Positions 41,046 through 50,420 of a stretch of DNA of 64,000 nucleotides are shown here, piece by piece. The stretch lies in assembly GCF_023913755.1 (NCBI RefSeq), contig NZ_JAMXBJ010000050.1:612328-676327 (forward strand). The letters are read 5' to 3'. The DNA comes from Pseudarthrobacter cellobiosi (lineage in GTDB: Bacteria > Actinomycetota > Actinomycetes > Actinomycetales > Micrococcaceae). Position numbers and translations under genes: made by a program. Numbering within the stretch: position 1 is the first letter of the stretch; each line of letters begins with the position of its first letter. The notes beneath the pieces are model-generated. The model was given only the letters and a program-made list of their open reading frames with translations, searched no databases and was not told the DNA's origin.

Positions 41046-42767
41046 TCAGGCCACTTCGGGCGGAAGCATCAGCTTCGCACCGGGAATGGCATTGAGCAGC
41101 GCTTTGGTGTACTCCTGCTGAGGGGACTCGAAGACATCGTCCGTGGAACCGGTCTCCACCAGCTTGCCCTTTTCCATCACACAGACGTGGTCGGCAATCT
41201 GCCGCACCACAGCCAGGTCATGGGTGATAAAGAGGTAGGTCAGCCCGAGGTTGGCCTGCAGGTCCGCGAGCAGGTTCAGCACCTGCGCCTGGACCAGCAC
41301 ATCCAGGGCGGACACCGCTTCGTCGCAGATGATCACCTCGGGGTCCAGGGCCAGGGCACGCGCAATGGCGACGCGCTGCCGCTGGCCGCCGGAGAGCTCG
41401 TTCGGGAACCGCTGCATGCTTGACTGCGGCAGAGCCACCTGGTCGAGCAGCTCGCGGACTTTCTTCTCCCGGCTCGCTTTGTCGCCGATCCTGTGGACGC
41501 GCAATGGCTCCTCGATGGTACGGAAGATGTTGTACATCGGATCCAACGAGCCGTAAGGATCCTGGAAAATGGGCTGCACCCGCCGTCTGAACTTGAAAAG
41601 TTCCGACGGCTTCAGCAGCGACGTGTCGACGCCGTCGAAAAGAATCTTCCCCTCCGTAGGCTTTTCCAGCTGCAGCACCATCTTGGCCACAGTGGACTTG
41701 CCGGAGCCGGACTCCCCCACAATCGCAGTGGTGGTTCCCCTGGCGACGTCGAAGCTGACCCCGTCCACGGCTGCGAAATCCGTCGACTTCCCCAGCCCTT
41801 GCCGCAGCTTGTAGACCTTGCGCAAGTCCCTGATCTCCAGGACATGGTCCGCCGCGGCCGCCTCCGCATCAGGGGCGATAAGATCAGACGCTTCCACGCC
41901 CTGTTCCTTGGCGACCTGGATCCGGCGGCTGGCCAGTGAAGGCGCAGACTCAACCAGCCGTTTGGTGTAAGGATGCTGCGGATTCTGGAGCAACGCCAGC
42001 GAAGGTCCAGCCTCTACCACCTGCCCCCGGTACATCACCACAACCTTGTCCGCACGCTCGGCCGCCAGCCCCAAGTCATGGGTGATCAGCAGCACGGCCG
42101 TGCCCAGTTCCGTGGTCATGGTGTCCAGATGATCCAGGATCTGCCGCTGGACCGTGACGTCCAGTGCCGAGGTTGGCTCGTCCGCGATCAGGAGCCGCGG
42201 CTGGCAGGACAACCCGATGGCGATAAGTGCCCGTTGGCGCATACCCCCGGAGAACTCGTGCGGGTACTGGTTTGCCCGCCGGTGGGCGTCTGGAAGTCCC
42301 GCCTGAGCCAGGACCTTGGCGATGTCGTCCGGACCACTGGGCTGGCCGTTCGCGCGAAGGGTCTCCTTGACCTGATAGCCGATCTTCCAAACCGGATTAA
42401 GGTTGGACATCGGGTCCTGCGGAACCATGCCGATCGTGTTGCCACGGAGCTCGATCATCCGCTTCTCGGTGGCATGGGCGATATCCTCGCCATCAAGAAG
42501 GATTTGCCCACCGGACACCGCGCCGTTGTTCGGCAGGAGGCCGATCGCGGCTAAAGCCGTGGTGGATTTGCCTGAGCCGGACTCCCCCACGATGGCCACG
42601 GTTTCCCCGGGCATGATGGTCAGGTGGGCGTTGCGGACCGCCTTAACCTCGCCAGTGCTGGACTGGAACGTGATGGCCAGGTCTCGGATTTCCAGGAGGG
42701 GTTTAGTTCCTGAATAGCCTGCCTCGTCGATGTGAACGTCGGGAATTGTCATCTTGTCGTCTCTCAT
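41046..42767 (-). CDS. fused oligopeptide ABC transporter ATPase (OppD-OppF)
   Basis: A 573-residue protein with two complete ABC ATPase halves. Each has Walker A GESGSGKST, a signature (SGGMRQRALIA; SGGQRQRVAIARAL), Walker B (LLIADEPTSALD; VIICDEAVSALD) and an H-loop ITHDL. The OppD-like first half and OppF-like second half are joined at about residue 310. It powers the OppBC channel. It overlaps oppC by 4 nt (ATGA); an in-frame ATG at 42752 is possible. Confidence 0.93.
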   Translation of the reverse strand: MRDDKMTIPDVHIDEAGYSGTKPLLEIRDLAITFQSSTGEVKAVRNAHLTIMPGETVAIVGESGSGKSTTALAAIGLLPNNGAVSGGQILLDGEDIAHATEKRMIELRGNTIGMVPQDPMSNLNPVWKIGYQVKETLRANGQPSGPDDIAKVLAQAGLPDAHRRANQYPHEFSGGMRQRALIAIGLSCQPRLLIADEPTSALDVTVQRQILDHLDTMTTELGTAVLLITHDLGLAAERADKVVVMYRGQVVEAGPSLALLQNPQHPYTKRLVESAPSLASRRIQVAKEQGVEASDLIAPDAEAAAADHVLEIRDLRKVYKLRQGLGKSTDFAAVDGVSFDVARGTTTAIVGESGSGKSTVAKMVLQLEKPTEGKILFDGVDTSLLKPSELFKFRRRVQPIFQDPYGSLDPMYNIFRTIEEPLRVHRIGDKASREKKVRELLDQVALPQSSMQRFPNELSGGQRQRVAIARALALDPEVIICDEAVSALDVLVQAQVLNLLADLQANLGLTYLFITHDLAVVRQIADHVCVMEKGKLVETGSTDDVFESPQQEYTKALLNAIPGAKLMLPPEVA

Positions 42768-43708
42768 CGCTGCCGGCTCTTCGGGTCGAGGGCGTCGCGC
42801 ACGGCGTCACCCAACATGATGAAGCTCAGGACCGTAACGGACAGGGCTGCCGCGGGATAAAGCATGATTTCCGGTTTCGTCCGGATGGACGACTGAGCGC
42901 CGGCAATATCGTTGCCCCAGGACATGATGCTTTGCGGCAACCCAATGCCCAGGTACGACAGTGTGGCCTCCAGAACAATGAAGATGCCCAAATTCAAGGT
43001 TGCCAGGACGATGATCGGCGCCAGAGCGTTCGGCAGGACATGGCGCAGGAGCGCCCCAACCTTCGACACACCCAGAGCGCGGGCGGCTGTCACGAAATCA
43101 GCATTTCGGACCTCGATGACCGCGCCGCGCGCGATGCGTGCCATTTGCGGCCACGCCAGCAAGGCAATGATCACCACTACAGTCCAGACGCTCTTGTTGT
43201 CCCGGAAGAAGGGCAACTGGGTGATAACGAGAGCCCCAAGAACCAGAGGCAAAGCGAAGAAAATATCACCGAGTCGAGCCAGGACCGAATCTACCCAGCC
43301 GCCGTAATAGCCCGCGATCGCCCCAATCGTCACTCCGATGAGCACGACGCAGAGCACAGACAGGACGCCTACGGAGAGCGAAGCCTGCGTTCCGTGGACA
43401 ACCCTCGAATAGATGTCGCACCCCTGAAACGTAAACCCGAAGGGATGCCCGGCGGTTGGACCGGCCTCCGAATTGCCGAGTTGGCAGTCATCGTTAGGCG
43501 GCACCGTCGACAGGAGGCTGGGGAACAACGCGATGGTGATCAAAGCCAGAATCAACAGCGACGAAATGATGAACAGTGGTCGACGGCGAAGCTTGCGCCA
43601 GGCATCAGCCCACAGACTCAGCGGTGCCTGGTCCGATTTCAGGGCATCCGTTGCCTGCAGCGGCGTCTCGTCGATGGGCGCAACAAAATGAGTGTCTCTA
43701 CTGGTCAT
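42764..43708 (-). CDS. oligopeptide ABC transporter permease (OppC/DppC type)
   Basis: A 314-residue permease with six helices and the docking loop ADFVTAARALGVSKVGALLRHVLPNAL. A ~100-residue external loop after the first helix holds DCQLGN, GCDIYSR. ATG 43708 (MTSRDTHF) lies inside the last codons of the OppB gene, an 11-nt overlap. Confidence 0.92.
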   Translation of the reverse strand: MTSRDTHFVAPIDETPLQATDALKSDQAPLSLWADAWRKLRRRPLFIISSLLILALITIALFPSLLSTVPPNDDCQLGNSEAGPTAGHPFGFTFQGCDIYSRVVHGTQASLSVGVLSVLCVVLIGVTIGAIAGYYGGWVDSVLARLGDIFFALPLVLGALVITQLPFFRDNKSVWTVVVIIALLAWPQMARIARGAVIEVRNADFVTAARALGVSKVGALLRHVLPNALAPIIVLATLNLGIFIVLEATLSYLGIGLPQSIMSWGNDIAGAQSSIRTKPEIMLYPAAALSVTVLSFIMLGDAVRDALDPKSRQR

Positions 43709-44627
43709 ATCGAATCCTCGGGTCCAGCCAGGCGTACAGGAGATCAACGAGCAGGTTGGCAACCACAAACACCAGAACCAGCACGCTGACTATGGAAACA
43801 ATGGTGGGGCCCTCAGACCGCAAAGTGGCCTGGTAGAGCTTGTTGCCCACGCCTGGAACATTGAAGATGGCTTCCGTGACAATCGCGCCGCCCATCAGAC
43901 CGCCAAGGTCTGCACCCAGGAACGTTACGACGGGGATCAGGGAGTTGCGCAGGATGTGTGCCAGCACAACGCGGGGCCGTGAAAGACCCTTGGCCGTAGC
44001 AGTCCGCACATAGTCTGCGTTCATGCTCTCACTGACGGAAGCACGCGTCAGGCGCAGTACGTAGGCAAAGGACACGAGGCCCAGGACCACTGCCGGCAGC
44101 AGCAGGTTGCCCCAGTCGGCGTTGGCACCGACAGTCGGTTTCGCCCAGCCCAGTCGGACTCCGAACACCAACTGGAAAACAAAGCCGAGAACGAACGTGG
44201 GAACAGCGATGACCACGAGCGAGGCCACCAGCACTGTGGAGTCAAACCAGCCACCGCGACGCAGACCGGCAAAGACACCGAAGGCCACGCCGAATACAGT
44301 CTGGATAACCAGCGCCTCGATGGCCAGCATCGCCGTCACTGGAAAGACCCGCGCAAGGGAGGCCGCGATCGGCTGGCCCGTGAAGTCGTTGCCGAGGTTG
44401 AAAGTGAAAATATTCTGAAGGAAGAGTCCGTACTGGACCCAGAACGGTTCATCCAGGTGGTACTGGCTGCGCAGCGTATCGATGACGGCCTGCGGGGGCT
44501 GGCGGTCACCGAACAGCGCCGCAATCGGGTCGCCGGGAAGGGCGAACACCATGTAGTAGACCAAAAGCGTGGTGCCAAGGAAGACGGGGATTGCCTGAAG
44601 GAGCCTGCGAAGGATAAAGCGGACCAC
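43698..44627 (-). CDS. oligopeptide ABC transporter permease (OppB/DppB type)
   Basis: A 309-residue permease with the usual N-terminal FILRRLLQAIPVFLGTTLLVY helix and the loop NADYVRTATAKGLSRPRVVLAHILRNSL. It starts at GTG 44627 and is separated from oppA by 126 bp that include a hairpin. Confidence 0.92.
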   Translation of the reverse strand: MVRFILRRLLQAIPVFLGTTLLVYYMVFALPGDPIAALFGDRQPPQAVIDTLRSQYHLDEPFWVQYGLFLQNIFTFNLGNDFTGQPIAASLARVFPVTAMLAIEALVIQTVFGVAFGVFAGLRRGGWFDSTVLVASLVVIAVPTFVLGFVFQLVFGVRLGWAKPTVGANADWGNLLLPAVVLGLVSFAYVLRLTRASVSESMNADYVRTATAKGLSRPRVVLAHILRNSLIPVVTFLGADLGGLMGGAIVTEAIFNVPGVGNKLYQATLRSEGPTIVSIVSVLVLVFVVANLLVDLLYAWLDPRIRYDQ

Positions 44628-44695
44628 TGGATCACCGGCCTTCGGGGAGCGAAGAGAGGGGTTTCATTTTGTGCCTTCCTGCCGTGCAGGACAAT

Positions 44696-44722
44696 GGGGG
44701 CCCGGCTTTATGCCGGACCCCC
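44696..44722 (-). terminator. hairpin between oppA and oppB
   Basis: On the minus strand GGGGG-T-CCGGC pairs with GCCGG-G-CCCCC (5 + 5 bp with one mismatch) over a 5-nt loop. It lies inside the oppABCD transcription unit and could stabilise or end a shorter oppA-only mRNA. Confidence 0.5.
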
Positions 44723-44753
44723 ATACGCCTGGCGGCAAGTTAGATCCTGGAGA

Positions 44754-46439
44754 CTACTTGGCCGTGATGTTGTAGTAGAGGATTCCGCCGTTCCAACCGG
44801 TTTCGGCCTTCACAACATTTTCGCTCCACACAATAGGCTTCGTCTGGTCCCACAGGGGCAGACCCGGAAGGTCCTCGAACAGGATTTCCTGTGCCGCATT
44901 GAACTTGGCGTTGGCCTCGTCCGTGGTCGTGGCCGCGAGGCCTTCCTGGAGGAGTTTGTCGAACGCGGGGTTCGAGTACTTCTCGTAGTTGGAGGGCGCG
45001 CCTGTCGCCCAGACCGGGCCAAGGAAGTTGTAGAGCGACGGATAGTCACCCTGCCATCCTGAGCGGGTCAGACCCGGGAGGGTCGCGGACTTGCGCAGGT
45101 TCAGGACTTCAGCGAACTTGGCGAATGGCTGGATCTCGGCCTGAATACCAAGGTTGTTCTTGAAGCCGTTGGCCACGGCATCGATCCATTCCTTGTTGCC
45201 GCCATCGGTATTGGAGGCAATCTGCAAGGGCTTGGAGTTGTCGTACGGCTGGATCTTCTCAGCCTGCGCCCACAGATCCTTGGCCTTGGCGGCGTCGAAC
45301 GTGAGGACTTCGCTGCCCTTGAGGCCTTCCTTGAATCCGTCGATCACCGGCGGCGCGTAGGCCTTGGCCGGCGTGCGGGTTCCGTTGAAGATGACCTTGG
45401 CGATTTCCTCACGGTTGATGGCGTAGGAAAGGGCCTGGCGGCGCAGCTTGCCGGCCTCACCCTGGAAATTAGGGTTGTAGCCTGGGATGTTCAGCGTGGA
45501 GTTCGAAGCAACTGCCTTGGTGGCGTTGCGGTCCTGGAAGTCGGTGGTGTACGTCTTCAGCGCATTGGACGGCAGCACGTCGGTCACGTCCAGGTTGTTG
45601 GCCTGAAGGTCCGTGTATGCGGGGCCCGGATCGGTGTAGAACTTGAAGGTCACGCCGCCGTTCTTCGATTCGCGGGGACCGCTGTAGTCAGCGTTCTTCA
45701 CGAGTGAGATCGACTGGTCATGTACCCAAGCGCCGGTCTTTTCCATCTTGTACGGGCCATTGCCGATCGGGTTTTCACCGAAGGCCTTCGGGTCCGCCAG
45801 GGCGGCGGACGGCAGCGGGAAGAACGCTGAGTAACCGAGGCGCAGCGACCAGTCTGCTTCCGGCTGGGCGAGCTTGACCGTGATCGTTGAATCATCAGTT
45901 GCCGTGAGACCGGACATGGTTTCGGCAGTGGGGGCGGGTGTGGACTTCTTCGTCCCATCGGCCGAGGTCTCGGTGGTAACTGCCGAGACATCTGAATATC
46001 CTTCGATGGACTCGAAGAAGAATCCGTTCTGCTGCACATTTTTGGAGTTGGCTGCGAAGTTCCAGGAGTCTACGAATGTCTTGGCGGTGATTGCCTCGCC
46101 ATTCGTGAACTTCTTGCCCGGCTTGACCTTGATGGTCCAGGTCTGGGCGTCGCTGGACTCGATGGATTCTGCCAGAGCTTCGACTGGCTTGCCGTCCGGG
46201 CCGTAGGTCCGGAGCCCCTCAAAGAGCAGCTCGACGACGCGGCCGCCGTAGACCTCACCGGTGTTGGCCGGCAGCAAGGGGTTCTGTGGTTCGTTGCTGT
46301 ACGCGGTGATGACCTTGTTGGGATCACCGGCGGCCTGGCTGGCACCGTCATTGCTGCCGCCTCCAGCGCCGCAACCGGTCAGGGCAAGCGCGGCGATTGC
46401 CACGATGCCGAGTGCTTTGGAAGTGCGCGTAAAACGCAT
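44754..46439 (-). CDS. oligopeptide-binding lipoprotein (family 5)
   Basis: A 561-residue family-5 solute-binding protein with the lipobox LTGC (C23) and the family motifs VVELLFEGL, TWTIKVKPGKKFTNGE and FRQALSYAINRE-like RRQALSYAINREE. ATG 46439 is chosen for AGGAGG just upstream. It probably captures peptides or related cations. An inverted repeat TCACAG-N7-CTGTGA lies at 46501-46519, upstream of the start. Confidence 0.92.
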   Translation of the reverse strand: MRFTRTSKALGIVAIAALALTGCGAGGGSNDGASQAAGDPNKVITAYSNEPQNPLLPANTGEVYGGRVVELLFEGLRTYGPDGKPVEALAESIESSDAQTWTIKVKPGKKFTNGEAITAKTFVDSWNFAANSKNVQQNGFFFESIEGYSDVSAVTTETSADGTKKSTPAPTAETMSGLTATDDSTITVKLAQPEADWSLRLGYSAFFPLPSAALADPKAFGENPIGNGPYKMEKTGAWVHDQSISLVKNADYSGPRESKNGGVTFKFYTDPGPAYTDLQANNLDVTDVLPSNALKTYTTDFQDRNATKAVASNSTLNIPGYNPNFQGEAGKLRRQALSYAINREEIAKVIFNGTRTPAKAYAPPVIDGFKEGLKGSEVLTFDAAKAKDLWAQAEKIQPYDNSKPLQIASNTDGGNKEWIDAVANGFKNNLGIQAEIQPFAKFAEVLNLRKSATLPGLTRSGWQGDYPSLYNFLGPVWATGAPSNYEKYSNPAFDKLLQEGLAATTTDEANAKFNAAQEILFEDLPGLPLWDQTKPIVWSENVVKAETGWNGGILYYNITAK

Positions 46440-46717
46440 TCCGCCTCCTATGAGTTGTGGGAGATATTCAGGGGAAATCTTTTGCTCCCCGACAGGCCCG
46501 TCACAGGTTCTCACTGTGACGTGGCCTACATATACGAGTAGCCTAACCGCACAAAGTCCAAATACTGGTACTCCGTTGCCAAACCGTAACCAGTTAATCG
46601 TTAATAACTAGCCGGTACCCGGAAGTTGCGCAAGTCACATGTTACTCGCTGGTAGGGGATGCCGCGAATCAAGGACGGGGGCGGGCTCCCACAACGGCGA
46701 CAAGCCCCCAGGAGGGC

Positions 46718-48481
46718 CTATTTCAGGCGCCACTCCCACACATTCCACCAAAGGCCCAAAGGGCCTGAGCTGGGCTTGATACCCGTCACGCGGCTGCTGA
46801 AAGCCACGGTTCCAGTGGTCTGGTAAAGCGGTAGGCCGTAGGCGCTTCCCCACACGCGTTTGTCGATGTCAGCCAACAGTTCGTCCTGCTTTGCAAGGTC
46901 CGTAGTGCCGGACAGTTGCTCCATGGCTTTGTCTGCGTCGCCGTCGGAAAATCCGTTGAAGTTGCTGCCGCCACCGGTTTTAAAGATCTGCGGGACGCGG
47001 CTGACGCCGACCCCGGGTCCGATGGAACCGAGGATGGCGGCGTCGTAGCTGCCGCCGCCGAGCGCTTTCGCCCAGTCCGAGCTGCCGAGGCCCGCATCTT
47101 CAACGGTGAATCCGGCGAGGCGGGCGGAGTCGCGGATCAGGGAGAAGGCCCGCACGCGGTTGGGGTTGTCCCGGTTGTACAGAATGCGGACCGTCGGGGC
47201 AGCATTCCGCAGTTTCGACTTCGCGCCTTGTATGTCCACGTCGGAGTATTCGGCCGAACCGTTGCTCTTCACGGCGTCCGGATACTTCGGATGGGGTGGC
47301 AGGAAGACGTGTGAATCCAGGGGTTTCGCGTCGGCGACAAATCCGCCCACCACGTCATCCACGATCTCCTGGCGCGGAACGGTCTTCAGAAACGCTTCCC
47401 GGACATCCTTGTCCGCGAACGGTCCCGAAAAGTTGAGATCTAGGTGGTCGTAGCCGGACTGGCTGAAGCGCTGGACGGTATTGCCCTGCTCCACCAGTCC
47501 GTCGAAGAGGCTTTCGGTGCCGGCAGAGGGCTGCGGCGCAATGATGTCCGCCTGGCCGTTCCTCAGCGCGGCAATGGCGGTAGAGGCGGCACCGGCGAAC
47601 CGTACGGTGACGTCATCGAGGTAGGGCTCCGGGCCCCAGACATAGTCCCTGTTCCGGACCAGCCGGATCGAGGAGTCCGGAACGATGTCCCGGACGATGT
47701 AGGGGCCGCTGGAAAGGTACATGGCCGGGTCATCCGGAAGCGTCTTGGTGTCGAAACCTGAGTTCCAGAAGTCGCTGACCCGCTTCAGCGGGGCGTTGAC
47801 CGAGGGCCGGGCGGTGTCGCCCCGGGGAGAGTCCTTGATCAGGTCCACGAGGTCGTTTTCGTCATTGAGGCCGCTTTTGGCGGCGACAACATGGGCGGGG
47901 AGCCCAACGTCGAACGCCACTTCCCAATCAGCGTATGGCGAGGCGTATTCCAGCGTGATGGAACGCCCGTCACTGCCGGTCTCCGGAAGTGCGGTGGCCG
48001 CCAGGCCGCTCTTGTCAGCTGCAGTCGAAAAATACGTAGTCCCGGTCCCCGCCTGGGGTTCAGCGTTGTCGAAGTAGCCCGAGCCGGCGGCCCAGGACAG
48101 GAGGAGGTCGCCGACGTCGATGGCTTCGCCGTCGGACCATTTCACACCCTCATTGACGGTGTACTTCACCTTCAGCGGCTTGTCGGAGATCTTCTCGATC
48201 CGGCCGAATTTCTCGTTCCGGACCACCTTCTCGGTGTCATCCACGTAGTAGAACCCGGAATGGGTGATGTGGCCGATCTTGGTGTTGATGTCCGTGTTTC
48301 CGTCGGCACTGAACGGGTTGAAGGACGTGAAGGCATTCACCTCGGCCACGGTTACGCTGCCGCCGCGGTTCGTCTCACCAACCACCACCGGAGGCGCTCC
48401 CCCCGAAGCGGAGCACCCCGAGATAACCAGCGCCGCAGCGACGGCCCCGGTGATGACCTGAATCAGACGCATCAGGGGCAT
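46718..48481 (-). CDS. second family-5 solute-binding lipoprotein
   Basis: A 587-residue lipoprotein (lipobox SGC, C23) of the OppA/DppA type. It has KVKYTVNEGVKWSDGE and a typical C-terminal SSRVTGIKPSSGPLGLWWNVWEW. GGAGA precedes ATG 48481. It is only distantly similar in sequence pattern to the neighbouring oppA, and there are no permease genes of its own, so it may deliver a different peptide class to the shared OppBCDF. The 278-bp gap to oppA is A/T-rich. Confidence 0.88.
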   Translation of the reverse strand: MPLMRLIQVITGAVAAALVISGCSASGGAPPVVVGETNRGGSVTVAEVNAFTSFNPFSADGNTDINTKIGHITHSGFYYVDDTEKVVRNEKFGRIEKISDKPLKVKYTVNEGVKWSDGEAIDVGDLLLSWAAGSGYFDNAEPQAGTGTTYFSTAADKSGLAATALPETGSDGRSITLEYASPYADWEVAFDVGLPAHVVAAKSGLNDENDLVDLIKDSPRGDTARPSVNAPLKRVSDFWNSGFDTKTLPDDPAMYLSSGPYIVRDIVPDSSIRLVRNRDYVWGPEPYLDDVTVRFAGAASTAIAALRNGQADIIAPQPSAGTESLFDGLVEQGNTVQRFSQSGYDHLDLNFSGPFADKDVREAFLKTVPRQEIVDDVVGGFVADAKPLDSHVFLPPHPKYPDAVKSNGSAEYSDVDIQGAKSKLRNAAPTVRILYNRDNPNRVRAFSLIRDSARLAGFTVEDAGLGSSDWAKALGGGSYDAAILGSIGPGVGVSRVPQIFKTGGGSNFNGFSDGDADKAMEQLSGTTDLAKQDELLADIDKRVWGSAYGLPLYQTTGTVAFSSRVTGIKPSSGPLGLWWNVWEWRLK

Positions 48482-48648
48482 GCCGTCTCCTTTGCCTGTC
48501 GGGAATCAGACGTTGAAGCGGAACATACCTATAATGCCCGCATGACGTTGAATGTCCTTGTTTTTCCTTGAATTCTAGCGGTTCAGGGCGTCGGCCAATG
48601 TCCGCCTATCATGAGCATCAGACGCACACCGATCCTTGAAGGAAGCCC

Positions 48649-49689
48649 ATGCCTGTCTCCCCACTTCCTCTACGCAAGCTCGGATTCCTCACTATTGGCC
48701 TGTTCGATCCGGCGAATCCAGCCGCAGGGCACGAATCGACGCTGCAGGTCATCGAACTGGGCGAGCGGCTTGGATTCGACAGCGCCTGGCTCCGCCACCG
48801 CCATCTGCAGTTCGGAATCTCCTCCCCCATTGCGATCATGGCCGCGGCCAGCCAGCGCACATCCCGGATCGAGCTTGGCACCGCCGTGACCCCGATGGGC
48901 TGGGAAAACCCATTGCGCCTGGCCGAGGACCTGGCCACCGTGGATCTGCTCGCCGGCGGACGAATCAACCCGGGTCTCAGCGTAGGTGAACCAATGAACT
49001 ACGACACGGTGAAACACGAGCTTTACCCGGATTCCGCCGAGCTGGAGGACTTCAGCTACGCACGCGTGGATCGGCTTGCCCGTTTGATCGCAGGGGAACA
49101 GGTCCGGGAATTTTCCGGCAAGCAGGGCGTCGTCGAGGAATTCTCCAACCGTGTCGAGCCGCACTCTTCCGGGCTGCGTGAACGACTTTGGTATGGTGCG
49201 GCAAGCAAGAAATCGGCCATCTGGGCCGGGGCCAACGGATTCAACCTGCTCTCCAGCAGTGTGATCTTCCCCGAGGCAGACCAAGAACCGTCATTCGCCG
49301 ACATCCAGCAATCACAGATCCGCGCCTACCGAGAAGCTGCCGCGAATTCCGCCCAATCGCGCGGACAAGCCCGGGTCTCGCAAGGACTGGTGGTGATCCC
49401 GACCGATTCGGCTTCAGCGAAACAGCGGGAAAAGTACCAGCGGTACGTCGACGAACGAACTCCCCGCACCCGGGCGCCGCAGGGGCCGAAGAGGATGCTG
49501 TTCGCCCAGGATCTTATCGGCACCAGCGATCAGATTGCCGAACAGCTGTACGCACACGCCGGGTTCCAGGAGGTCGACGAAGTGGCATTTGCGCTGCCCT
49601 TCAGCTTCGATCAAGAGGACTACGTCCAGATCCTCACCGACATCGCCACGACATTGGGTCCCGCCCTGGGGTGGACGTCAGCAGGTTAA
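48649..49689 (+). CDS. LLM-class flavin-dependent oxidoreductase
   Basis: A 346-residue luciferase-like monooxygenase fold protein. It has GFDSAWLRHRHL, IELGTAVTPMGWENPLRLAEDLATVD, the GGRINPGLSVGEP motif and a C-terminal DQIAEQLYAHAGFQEVDEV. It would use reduced FMN or F420 on an unknown substrate. GGAAG lies before ATG 48649. It stands alone with the DUF1877 gene between the oligopeptide system and ychF. Confidence 0.86.
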   Translation: MPVSPLPLRKLGFLTIGLFDPANPAAGHESTLQVIELGERLGFDSAWLRHRHLQFGISSPIAIMAAASQRTSRIELGTAVTPMGWENPLRLAEDLATVDLLAGGRINPGLSVGEPMNYDTVKHELYPDSAELEDFSYARVDRLARLIAGEQVREFSGKQGVVEEFSNRVEPHSSGLRERLWYGAASKKSAIWAGANGFNLLSSSVIFPEADQEPSFADIQQSQIRAYREAAANSAQSRGQARVSQGLVVIPTDSASAKQREKYQRYVDERTPRTRAPQGPKRMLFAQDLIGTSDQIAEQLYAHAGFQEVDEVAFALPFSFDQEDYVQILTDIATTLGPALGWTSAG

Positions 49690-49814
49690 GGATTCAAGCC
49701 TGCCGGCTGGAATCACGCGGTCCTACATAGAGCTGCTCCGAACAGGACGGGATCAGCTGATCATTGCCGGGGTGTCTGTCTTGTCTTGCGGATCTGGTGT
49801 GGTCATTGCTGGGA

Positions 49815-50333
49815 TCATCCGATCATGTAGACCATGCCGCGTCCCTCGTCAGCGAGGTTCGCCGTAAAGGTCCGCGCCTGCCGAAGGTAGCTCCGGACAT
49901 AGTCGACCTCACCAGCAACGTCCGGACTGAAGCAATGCGATTCCCGCAGCCGCAACTCCACGTCCTCGGCGCAGACCTCTTCCAGGTCCCTTGCGACAGC
50001 CAACACCTCCGGTGGGGTCAGTGTCCGCACCCAAGGCTCCCAACCCATGCCGTTCATGACCACTGCGCCTTCGAACATCCGATAGGCACGACGGGTGATC
50101 AGGTCTGGTTCCGCTGGTGCAGTGAGGCACTGCAAATGCCGCCATGCTTTGTCGAGGTACAGCATGTCCCGGTTCGGCACCGCTTGCTCAAACGTCGGGG
50201 TGCTGATCGTGGCACCCTGTTCGAATCCCCATGCATCGGCGAGCGGATCATCGGAGAGAAAGCTGAGAGGATCGGCAAGCGCTTGGTCGGTCAGGTTGCC
50301 GTCGAATGCGTAAGCGTAGTATCTGATTCCCAT
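49815..50333 (-). CDS. DUF1877-like (YfbM) protein
   Basis: A 172-residue protein that begins MGIRYYAYAFD and has YLDKAWRHLQCL and LTPPEVLAVARDL, a pattern like DUF1877/YfbM proteins of unknown function. ATG 50333 is chosen over an upstream in-frame ATG at 50375. It is convergent with the LLM oxidoreductase gene. Its isolated place among core genes hints at an accessory origin. Confidence 0.68.
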   Translation of the reverse strand: MGIRYYAYAFDGNLTDQALADPLSFLSDDPLADAWGFEQGATISTPTFEQAVPNRDMLYLDKAWRHLQCLTAPAEPDLITRRAYRMFEGAVVMNGMGWEPWVRTLTPPEVLAVARDLEEVCAEDVELRLRESHCFSPDVAGEVDYVRSYLRQARTFTANLADEGRGMVYMIG

Positions 50334-50420
50334 TCGCCAAGCATCGCCGGACTGCGGGCTGCACGTAACCGCCACATTCGGGTATGTGGATAACCCTGTG
50401 GTTCCTTGGCAGCAAAGGGG

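Noticed and set aside
46501..46519. TCACAG-N7-CTGTGA as a CRP site before oppA
   Set aside because: The half-sites are in the reverse order to the CRP consensus (TGTGA must come first) and the spacing is 7, so it is kept only as an inverted repeat.
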